Positions 22,926 through 34,300 of a stretch of DNA of 64,000 nt are shown in pieces; positions within the stretch are counted from its first letter, which is position 1, and every line of letters starts with the position of its first letter. Both the position numbers and the translations under genes were made by a program. The stretch comes from Spinacia oleracea. Its lineage: Eukaryota; Streptophyta; Magnoliopsida; Caryophyllales; Amaranthaceae. The notes under the pieces were generated by a model. The model did no database searches, was not told the origin of the DNA, and saw only the letters and a program-made list of their open reading frames with translations. The stretch lies in contig NC_079492.1 of the NCBI RefSeq assembly GCF_020520425.1, positions 145,111,861 through 145,175,860 on the forward strand. The letters run 5' to 3'.

Positions 22926-25900
22926 ATGGAAGATCCAAATGAACGCACCCCTTTAAGTAATTTAAACATTTTGTTTCCGAATTCAATTTTTCTTTTCCGG
23001 GTTTATTTATTCGAATTACTCCACTTTTTTTTTTTTTTTTAATCCCCTAATGCAGTATCAGAAGAAGAAAAGATCGAAGAAAATGAAGAAGAAGAAGAAA
23101 GTCAAAGGCTACTTAATCCAATATCAAAGGAAGAAAATTCACCGGTGGAGCAGGTGGCAATGACGGTCCCAACCACCGATGACCCGGACTTACCGGTGTT
23201 GACTTTCAGAATGTGGGTCCTAGGGACGTTATCCTGCGTGGTCCTTTCATTCTTAAACCAGTTTTTCTGGTACCGGAAAGAGCCTCTTAGCATAACCGCC
23301 ATCTCAGCTCAGATCGCCGTCGTACCTCTCGGCCAGTGGATGGCGTTACGGCTTCCAACCCGCCCGATTCTCCGAGGGACCCGGTGGGAGTTTTCGCTTA
23401 ACCCGGGTCCATTTAATGTTAAAGAACATGTGCTTATTACCATCTTTGCTAATGCTGGTGCTGGAAGTGTTTACGCTATTCATGTTGTTACCGTGGTTAA
23501 AATATTTTACAAGAAACAAATTACATTCTTCGTTTCGTTGATTGTTATTCTTACCACTCAGGTATATATGTTGGTAATTAAGCTGAAATTGAGGTAGATT
23601 AGATGTTAAACTTTTTCTAATGGCGAAAATTGGAATTTTTTTTGAATGGTTATAGGTGTTGGGGTTTGGATGGGCTGGTATTTTCCGGCGTTATCTGGTG
23701 GAGCCGGCGGAAATGTGGTGGCCGGCTAATCTTGTCCAAGTTTCTCTCTTTAGGTAAAGTCTTTATCAACTACTTCCAAGTTACATTGCTAAAGTCATGA
23801 CTTTGACTTAAATGTTTAAGTATTTAATTTGCACATTAATTGTTTGCGTCTATGTACACAAGTGCTTTATTAAGATTCGGTAGTGTAGAAATGTAGAACT
23901 GAAAAAAGATAAAAATAGTGGATCATAGGTATTTTATGTGAGAGTAAAGTTGTGTAGCCTTGAGCTTTTGCGGCAATGAGGCAATATTTTAAAGACGATC
24001 TAAAACGGAAAATGAGGCAAACAAAAAGGTACAGAGGGAGTACAAAATACTACAGAGTAGATAATTCACTGCGTGTGAAATGTGAATCATGTAAGATGAA
24101 CTCTTATAATAAGATTTCACATAATAATACGAAGTATTGCTTATCACTTGTACAAATTATGAGTGCGAATAATATTTTATTGATAAATTGTGGAACACAC
24201 AAAAAAAAATTAATGGATACTTTATCCATGAGAACATACATAGACACATCTGTAGGACCATGGTTTACCCTCTTGCCCTCTTGGTCCGGTCATGCAAATC
24301 ACATGTTCATGAATTATAATTAATGGCCCCTTGAGTCCTATTCTGACAATTATGAACTTATGAATGTCTAAGTCTAACTAGTTGCATCCTTTTGTCATGC
24401 AATTAACATGAATCACAAAAATCACATTTCTTAAACTCTTTTATACTTATTAATGCATGATCTTTGTTAGGGTGCAAAATGTACAAGTTTGAATTGAGCA
24501 TGTGAGGGGAGCTTAGACACATTTTTGTTTTTCCTTGGTCACGAGTTCGATGCTCATCAAACGTAGGGTTTGGGCGGAGTTGGTTGGATTCGGATCCTCT
24601 AGTTTTTCTCCAATGGTTCAAATTAATCACAAAATCCTATAAAAATGTGGATTTTATCCAAATCATAAGTTATATCATAATTATATCTCTATTATATGAG
24701 TGAATAGATGGGGTTATTTTAGTAAATCCAGTTTTGGTGTCCCCCTTTGATTACTAAAATACCCCCACACACTCATAGAATAGAAAATATAATGACAACA
24801 TATCCAATAGGAAAAGCCCAAAGAAACATTTTAATCAATCCAGCCCTTGAATAAAATTTTACCATTTTAATCAATCTGCTTATATGCGTTCGACTCTATC
24901 TACCTTATATATTTCTTATATTCGCACACATCGCATTTATATTATAAATTTTACATTGTTATTTCATGTTTAAATGTAATAACACAAATATATTTTATGC
25001 AACAGGGCTTTGCACGAGAAGGAAGAACGGCCCAAAGGCGGTCTCTCCAGAACCCAATTCTTCCTAATAGCCTTCACTTGCAGCTTTGCATACTATGTCT
25101 TCCCAGGCTACCTTTTCCAAATGCTAACATCCCTTTCCTGGATATGTTGGTTTTGGCCCAAATCCATACTAGCCCAACAATTAGGATCTGGACTATCTGG
25201 GCTTGGAATTGCAGCATTTGGGCTAGACTGGTCTACTATCTCATCCTACCTTGGAAGCCCACTAGCAAGCCCATGGTTTGCCACTGCCAACGTGGCAGCT
25301 GGATATGTGCTTATTATGTATGTGCTAACCCCAATTAGCTATTGGTTTAACCTTTACAAAGCCAAAACTTTCCCCATATTTTCAGATAGTCTGTTCACAG
25401 CTTCAGGATCAATTTACAATATCTCTGATATTGTTGATTCTAATTTTCATATTAACCAAGATGCTTATCATAAACAAGGCCCTGTTCACCTTAGCACTTT
25501 CTTTGCTATGACTTATGGAGTTGGTTTTGCGGCATTAAGTGCTACTATTGTGCACGTAGCTCTCTTTCATGGAAGGTACGTACTACTCCAATTTGTATAT
25601 CTTTGCAACATTCCTAACCCTCCGTCCAAAATTAATAGTCATGTTACAGTATGGGAACATAGTTGTTAGTCTCGTCACATTTCCTGATTTGTTATGGTTT
25701 ATAATATCGGCCCTGTTTGGCAATTGGTTGTTAGACTGTCAGTTGTTGGTTGTTAGATTGTGAGTTGTCGGTTGTTTGACTAGCTGTTTAAGTTGACTGT
25801 TTTGTTCGATGTTTGATTATTGATGGTTTACAAATATATTTGGCAAAATCAGTTGTTGGCGGTTGGATGAAGCTAGAGCTGTCAAAAATTGACCCGACCC

Positions 25901-28900
25901 GAGAAACCGACCTGAACCGACCTGTATTTTTAAGGACCCGGACCCGACCCGAGACCCGGAATTTTTTTAAAATAGGAAACCTGTAACCCGACCGTATCAA
26001 ACCCGTTAAAACCGATGACCGATTTCGACCCGTTAATGCATGACCCGGACCCGAACCTGACACCCGACGGAAATATAACCGATAACAAAAATGAGTCAGC
26101 TTACCCGACCGAAAATTACCCGAACCCAATTCAACACCCGACCCGATGTCAACCCGAAACCGATTATAATCCGATGAAACTTGTTACTGACTCAATTCGT
26201 GACAACCCATTACCTGTATTTACGCGACCTGTTTACAACCCGATTTGTCATTGACCTAACTAAATAATAACTTAAATCAAGTTAATATTATTTTTTATAA
26301 TTACCTAATCTAGAACAAGTGAAAAGCGTTAAACCAAATTTAACCAAATTTATAAAAGTTAATTATAAGGTTAAAACTTGACTAAACCTGATAGCTATCG
26401 TACCCGGTCTTAACCCGTGTCCGATGGTGAACCCGACTTGAATTTTAACGGACCCGATAATTATCCGATCCAAACTTGACCCGACTCGTTAAGACCCGAA
26501 CCCGTAATTGTACCCGACTAGAAAAAGACCCGACCCAAACCCGAACCGAACCCGACCTATACCGAAATGGAAAAATAACCCGACATGACCCGACAAATTT
26601 TCAACCTGACCGAACCCGACCTGAACCCGGCCTACACCCGATGATAAAATGACCCGGCACGACCCGACCATATCTTGACCCGTGACCCGAGATGACCAGA
26701 CCCGGACCCGACTCGAGTAACTGTTTTGACAGCTCTAGATGAAGCTATGGGCCTGTTTGGTAACTGGTTTTTTCATTGGTTTTTAGCTTTTTTGTCAAAC
26801 AACCAATATACATGTTTGGTAAATGACTTTTTTCTTGGCTAAAAAGTCAATTTTTTTCGCCAAAACTCAAAGCTAACAACATTAACTTTTTATACATTGG
26901 TTGTTGCCTTTTTATTTTAAGTATTACTCAGTACATTTTATCCAATTTTTGTATGAAACACCTAGTAGTCAACAATCAACTTTATCAACACACATTTTAA
27001 GAAAATATACCGTCAAACGGCCAACATAAAAAGTCAACAAAAACAACTGGTCGAACAAGCAAGTGAAACAGCCAGATAGACCCATTAATTTGCGAGCTAT
27101 GAAAAGTTGGGGAAATGTGACAACTAGTTTCGGATGGAGGGGAACTGTTAAAGTGAAACAATGGAGTTATTTGCACGAGCTTGATTTTGTGTATTTTCCT
27201 CCTTTTAAATACAAAATTATAGCGAAATATGGGAGCAAAGCAGAGCAAGTTTTAAAGACAAGAAAATGGACATACATACAAAATTAATGGCAAGGTACAA
27301 GGAAGCTCCAGAATGGTGGTTTTGGGTCATCCTAGTTGTTAACATTGCAGCTACCATTTTCGCTTGTGAGTATTACAAAGAGCAGCTCCAACTTCCATGG
27401 TGGGGTGTTTTGCTTGCTTGTGCCATTGCCTTTGTCTTCACACTTCCTATTGGAATTTTAACTGCCATCACTAATCAGGTATACACCAATTCTTGTGTAC
27501 TGTAATTATCTCAGAAAACAGAATGGTAAAAGTTTTTTTTTTTATCAGTTCATGAATCTTACTGATGAACAATTAATGTACAGAGTCCTGGTTTGAACAT
27601 CATCACTGAGTACATAATCGGATACATCTACCCAGGATACCCAGTAGCAAATATGTGCTTCAAGGTTTATGGCTACATTAGTATGACACAAGCTATTGCC
27701 TTCCTGCAAGACTTCAAACTCGGCCATTACATGAAAATTCCTCCCAGAACAATGTTCATGGCACAGGTAATGTTTCTTCCTTGCAACATTGTTATGTTAA
27801 AATGTTAACGAAGCAATGATAATTAATTAGGGGTGAGCAAAAAGTTAGGGTACCCTGAATAGGAATCGTAACCTGTTAGAAACCTACAGTTCCGGATCCG
27901 GGTAACAAATTTGGGAACTTGTTGCAATAGGTTCTGGTTCTCAATTTTTTTGGAATGGGTATCCCGTGGGGTACCATGTGTTACACTAATTCTAAGATGG
28001 AGTTCCCCACATAAGGAACCGAACCATATATATATATCCAAAATATAAAACAATCCAATTAAGCTATTTTTTGTAAAATATAAATATAGAATTAAAATTT
28101 AGCCCAAACTATGAAACAATCAAGCCCATACCACAAAGTAGATTTTTTTTGCAATAATTTATTTAAAATTTTAAATGACAGTGTACCTGAATTCTTGCAA
28201 CATGTTCCGATTTTCATTTTCAGGAACCTGTTGAACACATTCTGGTTCCCATTTTAAGGAATCTGTTGTAACAGATTCCGATTCTAATTTTTGAAATTTT
28301 AACCTCAAATGATAACTATGATTATATATGAATTCTTCAGGTTGTAGGAACTCTAATTTCTGCGTTTGTGTACCTTGGCACGGCATGGTGGCTAATGGAA
28401 ACAATCCCAGACATCTGTGTAAAAACTGCCACAAACACTGTCTGGACATGTCCAAGTGACACGGTGTTTTACGATGCATCAGTCATATGGGGTTTAGTAG
28501 GACCTCGCAGAATCTTTGGAGACGAAGGTGTATATGAGGCAGTGAACTGGTTCTTCCTAGGAGGAGCCATAGCTCCAATCCTAGTTTGGGTTGCAACAAA
28601 AGCATTCCCTAACCAAGAATGGATTAGGCTCATAAACATGCCCGTCTTAATTTCTGCAACAGGGATGATGCCACCAGCTACTGCAGTGAACTACACTACA
28701 TGGATTCTTGTAGGTTTTCTGTCAGGATTTGTTGTGTTTAGGTACGCGCCTGAGTGGTGGCAACGACATAATTATTTGCTTTCTGGTGCACTTGATGCTG
28801 GTTTAGCTTTCATGGGGGTTGCGTTGTATCTTTGTTTGGGGTTGGAAGATGTGAGTCTTAGTTGGTGGGGAAATGACCTTGATGGGTGTCCTTATGCATC

Positions 28901-28955
28901 TTGTCCTACCGAGAAAGGGGTTGTGGTTCAAGGTTGTCCTATTGTGTATAGCTAG
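22926..28955 (+). CDS. Oligopeptide transporter (OPT family), tandem copy B
   Basis: Seven exons: 22926-22956, 23056-23561, 23656-23753, 25006-25575, 27223-27478, 27584-27766, 28341-28955. They give 752 residues. Exons 3, 4, 5 and 6 have exactly the lengths of copy A (98, 570, 256, 183), so the pair is a tandem duplication. The canonical [10 protein letters not shown] and KIPPR motifs are intact, and the N-terminus is acidic ([13 protein letters not shown]). The likely role is proton-coupled import of small peptides or chelates at the plasma membrane; substrate cannot be read from sequence. At the exon 4/5 joint the acceptor TTATAG yields Ser where copy A has Arg (SEIW versus REIW). Introns 3, 4 and 6 carry elements different from those of copy A. 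Confidence 0.95.
24478..24610 (+). mobile_element. Possible tRNA-derived SINE fragment (OPT-B intron 3)
   Basis: A box-B-like GGTCACGAGTTCGATGCTC follows an A-box-like GTGAGGGGAGCTTAG. A tail rich in GG(A/T)TTCGG follows. No TSD or A-tail was confirmed, so this rests on the promoter-like boxes alone. Confidence 0.35.
25874..26737. mobile_element. hAT-like element with GACCCG repeats (OPT-B intron 4)
   Basis: Perfect inverted ends TAGAGCTGTCAAAA / TTTTGACAGCTCTA are flanked by a perfect 8-bp duplication GATGAAGC (25866-25873, 26738-26745). Most of the 864 bp is ACCCGACCCG-type degenerate repeat, with AT-rich centre. It is a relative of the element at 20452-20998, with one end base pair pattern changed (GAGCTG versus GACCTG). 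Confidence 0.88.
26750..27085. mobile_element. Possible Harbinger-like MITE beside the hAT element
   Basis: It opens GGGCCTGTTTGGTAACTGG and closes near GAAACAGCCAGATAGACCC, an imperfect inverted pair. A similar opening (GGCCCTGTTTGGCAATTGG) occurs at about 25711 on the other side of the hAT element, so one of the two may be truncated. Confidence 0.35.
27823..28307. mobile_element. Diverged hAT-like remnant in OPT-B intron 6
   Basis: It includes TAGGGGTGAGCAAAA near its left end and repeats of the GGTTC(C/T)GATTC type. A candidate 8-bp duplication AATGATAA lies at 27815-27822 and 28308-28315. The right end no longer mirrors the left. Its content resembles the element in OPT-A intron 3. Confidence 0.5.
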
Positions 28956-29157
28956 TGATCTCATGTGCTGTATGATGTACATTTGTAATTTGTAACAATG
29001 TATTCATTCTTTGTAATTTTATTAGTTGAAACAAGATTGATGCTGTTGTACATTGAAAACTTTCTGATTTGAACTAAATGTGAATTAAAAAGTTTGGCTT
29101 TACAGAAAAGTTTTGGCACCTCATATTTTGAATAAGAGACGTTAAAAAATAAACATA

Positions 29158-30629
29158 TGATGAATCATATTTGTATAGGGTATTTTAGGCTCATTTAGGT
29201 TGCATTATTAGGCATTTATATCATTTTAGTTGCATTTAGGATCACATTTGCATAAGTTATCGTTGTCGTACTCTATTACGCCCCGTTTGTGCTTTCTTAA
29301 TGTTTCAGGTGATTTTACGGTCATTTGGATGCTTTCGGAGTGTTATGAGTTGATTTGGATGATGAACGGATGGAATGTTGACTCGATGATCATTGCATGT
29401 CTCTAGGGATAATTTTGAGTCAACAACGAAGCTAAACGCTACTTTTCTAAGCATCAAAACGGACAAGCGTTCACTCTTTTGATGATATCTCAAGTTCTAC
29501 ATGTCGGAATGAGACGATTTTGATTTGGCTAGAAAGTAGGCTTCAAGATCTTTCCAACGACAGGTCACACGTCCTTATAGGCATTGTAAAACAAGAGTTA
29601 TGACATAAACAAGATGGCTCGACTATCCGATTCGCCCACAGCCCAAACCGATGGCCCGATTCCACTCCTTGGGCGCGAAAACCAGCGACGGACCAGCGGG
29701 CCCGCTGGTTTCTCCTCCCAACTTACTTACGAGCGAAATCGTGTGCGTTCGTTTCGTGATCGTCCAATTAAATCATAGCTTATGTAATTGTTATTTTTTC
29801 CTATTTTGTTTAGAATTTAGGAAGCATATAAATATTTCAAGGGAATGTTTTATTTTCCTTTATGCTTTTATTTTCCTTTACGTTTTCAATTCCCTTGGAA
29901 CTCCTCTTTCACGTGTTTTTCTCTCTTTTCTTTTTCATGAACCATAGTTTTTCTACAAACTCCATTAATGTAATTCTTTGAGGTATTATTGATTTTCGTT
30001 TTTATTTTATTTATTGCTTTTAATTATGTTTTCATTCTTAGATTTGATTTTCATTGTTCGTTTCATGATTGAGTAGTTCGCTTTCTAGGGTTTGGGAATC
30101 CATGTTTATGTTATGAATCTTTATTATTATTGTTGATGGTTTAATTATTCATTGATATTTCTAGTTGATTAGGTTTATATTGTTAATCTTTGCAATCTGA
30201 TCAATTGTTTGATTAAATCATGCTAATAGGATTTAGAATTGAAAGATCGAATTTTAGAGGCTTACCTACAACTAGCAATTCTGATTATGTTAGCGATCGT
30301 ACTGCATATGTTGAATTGAGAGTGTTAAGACCCGACCGTAGGATTAACTTGTGCTCTAAATAATTTGAATATTTGAGTTGTTGATGATGTTTTGATTGAT
30401 TCTGAACTATGAACATGGTGAACCGTTGCCCTAGATCTTTTAGTTTATTTTTCTATTTATTTTAGTTTAAACATTGAATCCTAAATTTCGTGACATTGTT
30501 AGTTTCGCCATACCTTGAAAGCTAGATTTAAATAGCCATCTCTCTGTGGATTCGACCATACTTACCCTACTACATTGTTAGGAGGTTTCGTTAGGATTTT
30601 ATTTTTGACGGGTGTACGACAGCCTATCA
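29158..30629 (+). mobile_element. Solo LTR (probably Ty3/Gypsy), fossil
   Basis: A 1472-bp unit begins TGATGAATCAT and ends CGACAGCCTATCA, flanked by a perfect 5-bp duplication ACATA (29153-29157, 30630-30634). No primer site, internal region or second LTR follows, so it is what remains after LTR recombination. The exact duplication suggests it is not ancient. The Gypsy assignment is inference from its length and ends. From 30635 to the MTA start at 31350 I see only promoter-like intergenic sequence. Confidence 0.8.
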
Positions 30630-31349
30630 ACATACCATACTGAATTTGTGCCATGATACATTACACATGAGGTTGGTCATCCTTCTTTGGTCAAATGTCA
30701 ACTTGCGCCAGATCTTAGAGCAAGTGTTCAGTTAAATAAATAGTACGTCAAGCCAAACAAATCAATGGGCTTTTTAATTTTACCATTTATGATTTTTGTT
30801 TAATTTATATGGAGTACTTGTTCCAAGTAATTAAAATCGAGCAAAACTATCTTTACAAGAATTTGTCATGCTTGATAATCTTGTACAATTGTACTCCTAA
30901 ATAAGGTTGGATGTCACCTTAAACAAACCAAGTCGTATGAAAGTCATAACATGTTCACATGTGTCAATGTCTCAGCTACACCAATCTTTAGTTGGACTTC
31001 CACGTATCACTTCATCTGACCATAAGTGTTCACCTTATGTGTTGATAAACCATTCAAGAATTCACTTCTACTTGAAAATTTCCCCAGTACCGTAAATTTT
31101 CCATCGTCTTTAAAGATTCACATTATTAAAAGATTAATTTATAGTTACCGACATCAAAATAAAAAAGGGACTAGAGATAAGATGAGACATTGATTTCAAA
31201 TTTTCAATCTATTAGTATGTCAATTTATTTAGTAGTGGTTAGGTCTTAGCCTCTTTGGTCTAATTGGGGTTCATAGGTCTAGTCTAAGTAAAACCGCATC
31301 CTCTACTGAGACTGCGAGAAAGAACGAAATCAACCAAAAAAAGAAAACA

Positions 31350-34300
31350 ATGGAAACTCAAGCGGATAGCAATTCCGGCGACGACATAACCGCCATCAAA
31401 GAGCTTCGCCAACAGCTCGAAGCTCGCATCGAAACTCGCCACAAAGAGCAACAAGATCTCATTGCCTCACTCCAAACCCTAGTTCCCGACCTCGTTTCCT
31501 CTCTCAATCTCTCTCTTCAAGTTATCTCCACCATCAACCACCGCCCTTTCACTCCTCTCTCTCCTCCTCCCAACCCTAACCCTACCACGCCTCGTCCCCT
31601 CCTCCTCAAGAAACACCCTCTCGATAATCGCGCCAAACCGCTGCCTCCGTCAAAGCGGGTTGCGAAACCGGAACCTCCATCTCGCAGGGAAGATGGTGCT
31701 ACCGGAAGTCCGTTATCGGTGGTTCGGTCAATGGTTGCGCGGTGTTTGCTGGAGAGGAAACCGTGGGACGCGATTGACTCGTCGACGGTGCTTCGGAAAT
31801 TGGAGAATTGTCCGAATGTGACGGCGGTGGAGAAGGCGGCGCTTCGCGATGTTGGTGGCGAATCTGGAGATATTTTTGCTGTGGAGACGGCGTTGCGATC
31901 GTTGGCGGAGGATAATAGAGGTGTTGAGTTGGATGAGTTTGGGGTGAGCGGGAAATCTGGGGTCATGGTCATGAATATTGACAGTACCAGGCTTGCTAAA
32001 GAGTTGCCGGGGAGTGTTGATACTGCTGATGCGAACAAGGTTGTGGTTAGTGATGGTCCTGGCGACGGCGGGGAGGAGGCTGGGTTGGGTTTCAGGACAA
32101 TGCACAGGCCTGGTATGCCGGAAATGTGGCCTGGAGATCCTCATATGCAGGGTATGCCACCGATGTTTCCAGGCCCGATGATGGGCCATAGAGGTGGTGG
32201 TCCTAGGGGAATGGGAATGATGGGGATGCATAGAGGGATGGGTGTGCCGCCCCAGCACAGGCCGCCTTTCGGGCCAAATACACCAATGGGCGGGTCAAAT
32301 TCCGGTGTGCCTGTCAAACAAGTATCAGAGGAGGAGGTAATGAAGGATCTTGAGGTTCTATTGAATAAGAAGTCTTTTAAGGAAATGCAGAAGTCTAAGA
32401 CTGGAGAGGAGCTCCTAGATCTCATTCACCGCCCTACTGCAAAAGAAACAGCCGTGGCTGCAAAGGTTTATTTGATTTTTATTCATTCTCTTGGATTTTT
32501 GTTTTTGTTTTGCTTTTGCATTTATGGTTGAAGTGTCCAAATTATCACAGTATGTGCTTGTATGTGGAAAATCTTATCATAACATTTTGAAGCTGAACCA
32601 ATAGGAATTATATAGAGTAGAGACTAGAATTAGAGTTTTCAGTCACTTGAGCCTAGAGTGGATCAGTTTGCTACCTGAATAAGGAGGAGATGTTCTAGAC
32701 TTCTAGTACCGTTACAAAATCCATAAACTAATGAGAGTAATTAGATTATTAGAATGGAAGTGACAGTCGACCTTCCTGCAATTTATTCACAAAAGTTGAT
32801 CATTGGAAGAAAGTTTAAACAATGGCACGGACTCACGTTAGTGAAAGTAGGTTTTCGGTGGTTTGGGTTTATAGTACACACCAGCTTGGAAATGTACTCA
32901 ACTTATATTGAAAGTATTGAAGATGTGAAACTTTAAATTGTACATGTCGTGAATATCGCTTGGTTAATAGAGTAGTTCGCTATGAAGCATGGAAGAATCC
33001 ATATTTTTCAGATTCTGTGATGCAGACATAGAACATATGTTTTCCATTGCTACAATGCCCTGTACACCATGACAATTCTAAAGTTCTGAAACAAATTGTT
33101 TAACTTTGAGATTATAAGGTGGTAGTGAAATTTTAAGCAGACAATACATTTTGGGGATGAAGATGCATTACCAAACACGCCTCAAGGGATCAATACATTG
33201 AAATGGACATGTCTTTCTTTATTGCTATCTTTTTTTTTAAAACTTTCCATGTGCCTAAGTTGTTAACACCTACTTCGTACTTTTTTTAAGCATATTGTAT
33301 TGCTTGTGTCTCAATGCTTTCTGTGCTTCACAATAAGTCAGATAACGGAGCTTTTTATATGCCTTAAGGTCTATGTTCTCTTGTTAGTGTGACTCTCTAT
33401 GCAATTTATTCCTCTTTCTGATGGTTGTTCTTCTGCGTCTGGAATCCTGACATCTAACTGCAAAATTTCCCTGTTGGTTGAATCATGAGTTTGTGGTTAT
33501 TGATGTCTTGTTTCAGTTTAAGACAAAAGGTGGGCCTCAACTTAAGGAGTACTGTGCTTCTTTGACGAAAGAGGACTGTCGACAAAAGGCTGGATCATAC
33601 ATTGCATGTGAAAAGGTACATTCCACAGCATGCTCTGTATCCTCTGTTTTATTTTATAGCTATGCAGCCTATGCTCCTGTGAGTTTATCAGTCACTATCT
33701 CTCGAGATGTATTGCAGACCCAATTTGATTGTTATAAATCTGTTGGCTATCCCAAGGTTGACCCCCTCCCGTCTAGTTGTGTTAGCACATCTAGCAGTTA
33801 TTAGAAACATCTATCTTTTCACTATGACACACACACACACACATACACACACAAAGAGTGAGAACTACACTTGCATAGCATGATCACCAGTACCAAACTG
33901 GATGCTATGGACAGAAGTGTTGGTACTCAGCGAGAAATAAATGTCGTGTATTGCATGAGCACTCGTACAAGACTGGATGCTCTAGACAGCAGGATTTCTA
34001 CGGTTGCACCACTTATGTAGACTACTAAGGTGGGACTAGGTGTAACATAGACACCTAGGCATATACTTGCATTGTGTCGGTCATTACTTGGGTGACACGG
34101 TCAAATGGTCAATAAGAGAGGTTAACTGGCTGACCAGTATGGCTTTAGCTTCATGAGACTATACGATTGATACCGGATAATCAAATATGCCCTGCATTCC
34201 TAATCAAATCTGGCAACTTCCGCGATGACTAAAATACTTGTGAGTGTGTGGGTTAACTGGGGATGTGCGATCACACCATATCTCCCTTGAGACGCGCATC

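Noticed and set aside
23976-24323. 115-codon ORF in OPT-B intron 3
   Set aside because: No conserved motif, and it falls between well-defined OPT exons.
29651-29947. 98-codon ORF
   Set aside because: It lies inside the solo LTR and has no protein-family character.
31517-32258. Two long minus-strand ORFs across MTA exon 1
   Set aside because: They are antisense frames of a GC-rich coding exon.
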